Part shown: piece by piece, positions 62,516 to 64,000 of the stretch | Numbering within the stretch: position 1 is the first letter of the stretch | Layout: every line of letters starts with the position of its first letter | Assembly (NCBI RefSeq): GCF_025751575.1 | Contig: NZ_JAOWLA010000004.1 | Location: 1 to 64,000, forward strand | Direction: 5' to 3' | Length of the DNA: 64,000 nucleotides | From: Albidovulum sediminicola | GTDB lineage: Bacteria > Pseudomonadota > Alphaproteobacteria > Rhodobacterales > Rhodobacteraceae | Position numbers and translations under genes: made by a program | The notes under the pieces: model-generated | Seen by the model: the letters and a program-made list of their open reading frames with translations, nothing else | The model's database searches: none | What the model was told of the DNA's origin: nothing

Positions 62516-63885
62516 CCGGCGATCCGGTCGAGGATTCGCGCCCAGCTGCGAATGCCATGGTGGAAGCTTTCCAGGTCGTATTTCTCGTTCGGGGAATGGA
62601 TCTGGTCATCGTCCTTGCCGAAGCCGATCAGCATCGCGTCCATGCCGAGGATTGACTTGAAGAAGCCCGCGATCGGAATCGATCCGCCGCAGCCGATGAA
62701 GGCCGCCGGGCTGCCCCATTCCTCGCTCAGCGCGTGGCGGGCGGCCTCGAAGGCGGGGTTGTCGATCTCCATGACCGAGGCGGGGGAGCCGTCCGGCTCG
62801 CTCCAGACCAGTTCGCAATCCTCGGGAAGCTGGTCCTCAATCCAGCCCCTGAAGGCCTGCAGGATCTTGTCCGGGTCCTGACGTGACACCAGCCGGAAGG
62901 AGACCTTGGCATGGGCTTCGGCGGGAAGAACCGTCTTGAAGCCCGCGCCGGTGTAGCCGCCCCAGACGCCGTTCACCTCCGCGGTGGGACGCGACCAGAT
63001 CATCTCAAGCGGAGTGCGCCCGGTTTCGCCCGCCGGGACCGACAAGCCGACATCGCCCAGATAGGCACTGTGATCGAAGGCCAGAGATTGCCACTGGGCG
63101 CGGATCGCCTCGGGCAATTCGTCCACGTCGTCGTAGAAGCCGGGCACCTGGACGCGGCCCTGGTCATCGTGAAGCTGGCCGAGGATGCGGGACAGGACGT
63201 GGATCGGGTTGCGTGCCAGACCGCCATACATGCCCGAATGCAGGTCACGGCCGGCGGCGCGGACGGTGAACTCCACCCGCGCGAGGCCGCGCAGCATGGT
63301 CGTGATCGCGGGCCGGGCGGAGTCGAAAAGCCCGGTGTCGCAGATCAGCGCCAGGTCCGCCGCAAGCTCGGCGCTGTTATCCGTCATGAAGGGCACGAGC
63401 GAAGGGGAGCCCGATTCCTCCTCCCCCTCAAGGAAGATCGTCAGGCGGCAGGGCAGGGCGCCGTGAACGGCCTTCCAGGCACGGCAGGCCTCCAGGAAGG
63501 TCATGAGCTGACCCTTGTCGTCCGACGATCCGCGCCCACGGATGACCTTGCCCTTGGCCGTTTCCTCGATCGCCGGGTCGAAGGGATCGCGATGCCAAAG
63601 CGTCAGCGGATCGACCGGCTGCACATCGTAGTGGCCGTAGAAAAGCAGGTGCGGGCCGCCTTCGCCACCATGCGCCACGACCATGGGGTGGCCGGGCGTG
63701 GGGCGCGACGAGGCCTCGAACCCCAGCGATCTCAGATCCTCGACCAGCCAGTCGGCGGCCGCTGCGCAATCGCCGCGATAGGCCGGATCGGTGGAGATCG
63801 AGGGGATTCGCAGCAGCCCGAACAGGCGGTCCAGCGCCTCGGGCAGGGTATCGTCGATCCGGGACAGGACGGCCTCAAGGCTCAT
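62512..63885 (-). CDS. M20-family dipeptidase
   Basis: 457 residues. M20 metal-binding residues: LLFYGHYDVQPVDPLTLW (His, Asp), GRGSSDDKGQ (bridging Asp), EGEEESGSPSL (Glu catalytic pair), ICDTGLFDS and the C-terminal IGFGKDDDQIHSPNEKYD. The insert SRGLARVEFTVRAAGRDLHSGMYGG is the dimer lid. It belongs to the group often called dipeptidase or carnosinase-like (DapE/CPG2 relatives). First gene of a unit with the GNAT enzyme. Confidence 0.92.
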   Translation of the reverse strand: MSLEAVLSRIDDTLPEALDRLFGLLRIPSISTDPAYRGDCAAAADWLVEDLRSLGFEASSRPTPGHPMVVAHGGEGGPHLLFYGHYDVQPVDPLTLWHRDPFDPAIEETAKGKVIRGRGSSDDKGQLMTFLEACRAWKAVHGALPCRLTIFLEGEEESGSPSLVPFMTDNSAELAADLALICDTGLFDSARPAITTMLRGLARVEFTVRAAGRDLHSGMYGGLARNPIHVLSRILGQLHDDQGRVQVPGFYDDVDELPEAIRAQWQSLAFDHSAYLGDVGLSVPAGETGRTPLEMIWSRPTAEVNGVWGGYTGAGFKTVLPAEAHAKVSFRLVSRQDPDKILQAFRGWIEDQLPEDCELVWSEPDGSPASVMEIDNPAFEAARHALSEEWGSPAAFIGCGGSIPIAGFFKSILGMDAMLIGFGKDDDQIHSPNEKYDLESFHHGIRSWARILDRIAG

Positions 63886-64000
63886 GGTCGGCTCCTCGTG
63901 AACAGCGGCGCGGGCAGCCTAGCAGGCGCGCGCGCGGTGTCCAGCGTCCACCGGACGTTGCAGAAAAACCCTAAAAACGCCGAGCGCGGCAAATTGTACA

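Overview
This window is a GC-rich stretch of chromosome that looks like an alphaproteobacterium of the order Rhodobacterales (Roseobacter/Rhodobacter type). The evidence is the set of lineage-typical proteins: a ChpT histidine phosphotransferase, the F1-ATPase zeta inhibitor, OlsB/OlsA ornithine-lipid enzymes, PurS, a methionine synthase split into separate polypeptides, CcdA, and a LexA box of the alphaproteobacterial form GTTC-N7-GTTC. Most of the window is ordinary housekeeping sequence with short gaps and many 4-bp start/stop overlaps.

Layout. 1-3.2 kb: the end of an IS3-like element abutting a ChaC-type gene, then a SulP transporter with a winged-helix protein and an Xre regulator. 3.5-7.7 kb: tRNA-Ile(CAU), purM-purN, RNase D, a lipoprotein, SufE. 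7.7-13.7 kb: parts of a split methionine synthase (homocysteine methyltransferase, corrinoid protein, DUF1638) around a radical SAM gene with a LexA box, plus an MprF-like protein. 13.8-17.1 kb: ATPase zeta subunit, purC-purS, an alcohol dehydrogenase, purQ. 17.2-25.4 kb: a DctB/DctD-like pair whose regulator lacks the GAFTGA loop, RNase E, CcdA, L21/L27. 25.6-38.9 kb: GNAT, ATP-grasp, ObgE, ProB/ProA, ChpT, ornithine-lipid genes, TrmJ, CtaA, M32 carboxypeptidase, MFS. 38.9-43.9 kb: RND efflux pump, adaptor and TetR regulator.

44-57.3 kb is the accessory and most interesting part: YgjV-like membrane protein, DsrE, rhodanese, OsmC, two FAD enzymes, a DUF1127-like microprotein, a truncated hemoglobin, a class III cyclase, a hybrid histidine kinase, an OmpR-type regulator, a second globin, two more small proteins, a cysteine synthase-glutaredoxin fusion and an MFS transporter. 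Six upstream regions here carry an unusual array of GAAAC boxes. The complete form is GAAAC-N4-GAAAC-N28-GAAAC. One copy has N18 instead of N28, one minus-strand copy is degenerate, and one lacks the third box. I infer a heme-sensed (NO or O2) signalling unit controlling a regulon for thiol/persulfide and redox defence. I do not recognise this as a described system.

57.3-64 kb: an ECHDC3-like protein, a hotdog thioesterase, a small zinc-knuckle protein, L13/S9, a class V aminotransferase, two identical tRNA-Asp genes, a small membrane protein, a GNAT enzyme and an M20 dipeptidase. Four copies of a GC-rich hairpin repeat with a conserved AT-rich tail lie between genes through the first 30 kb.
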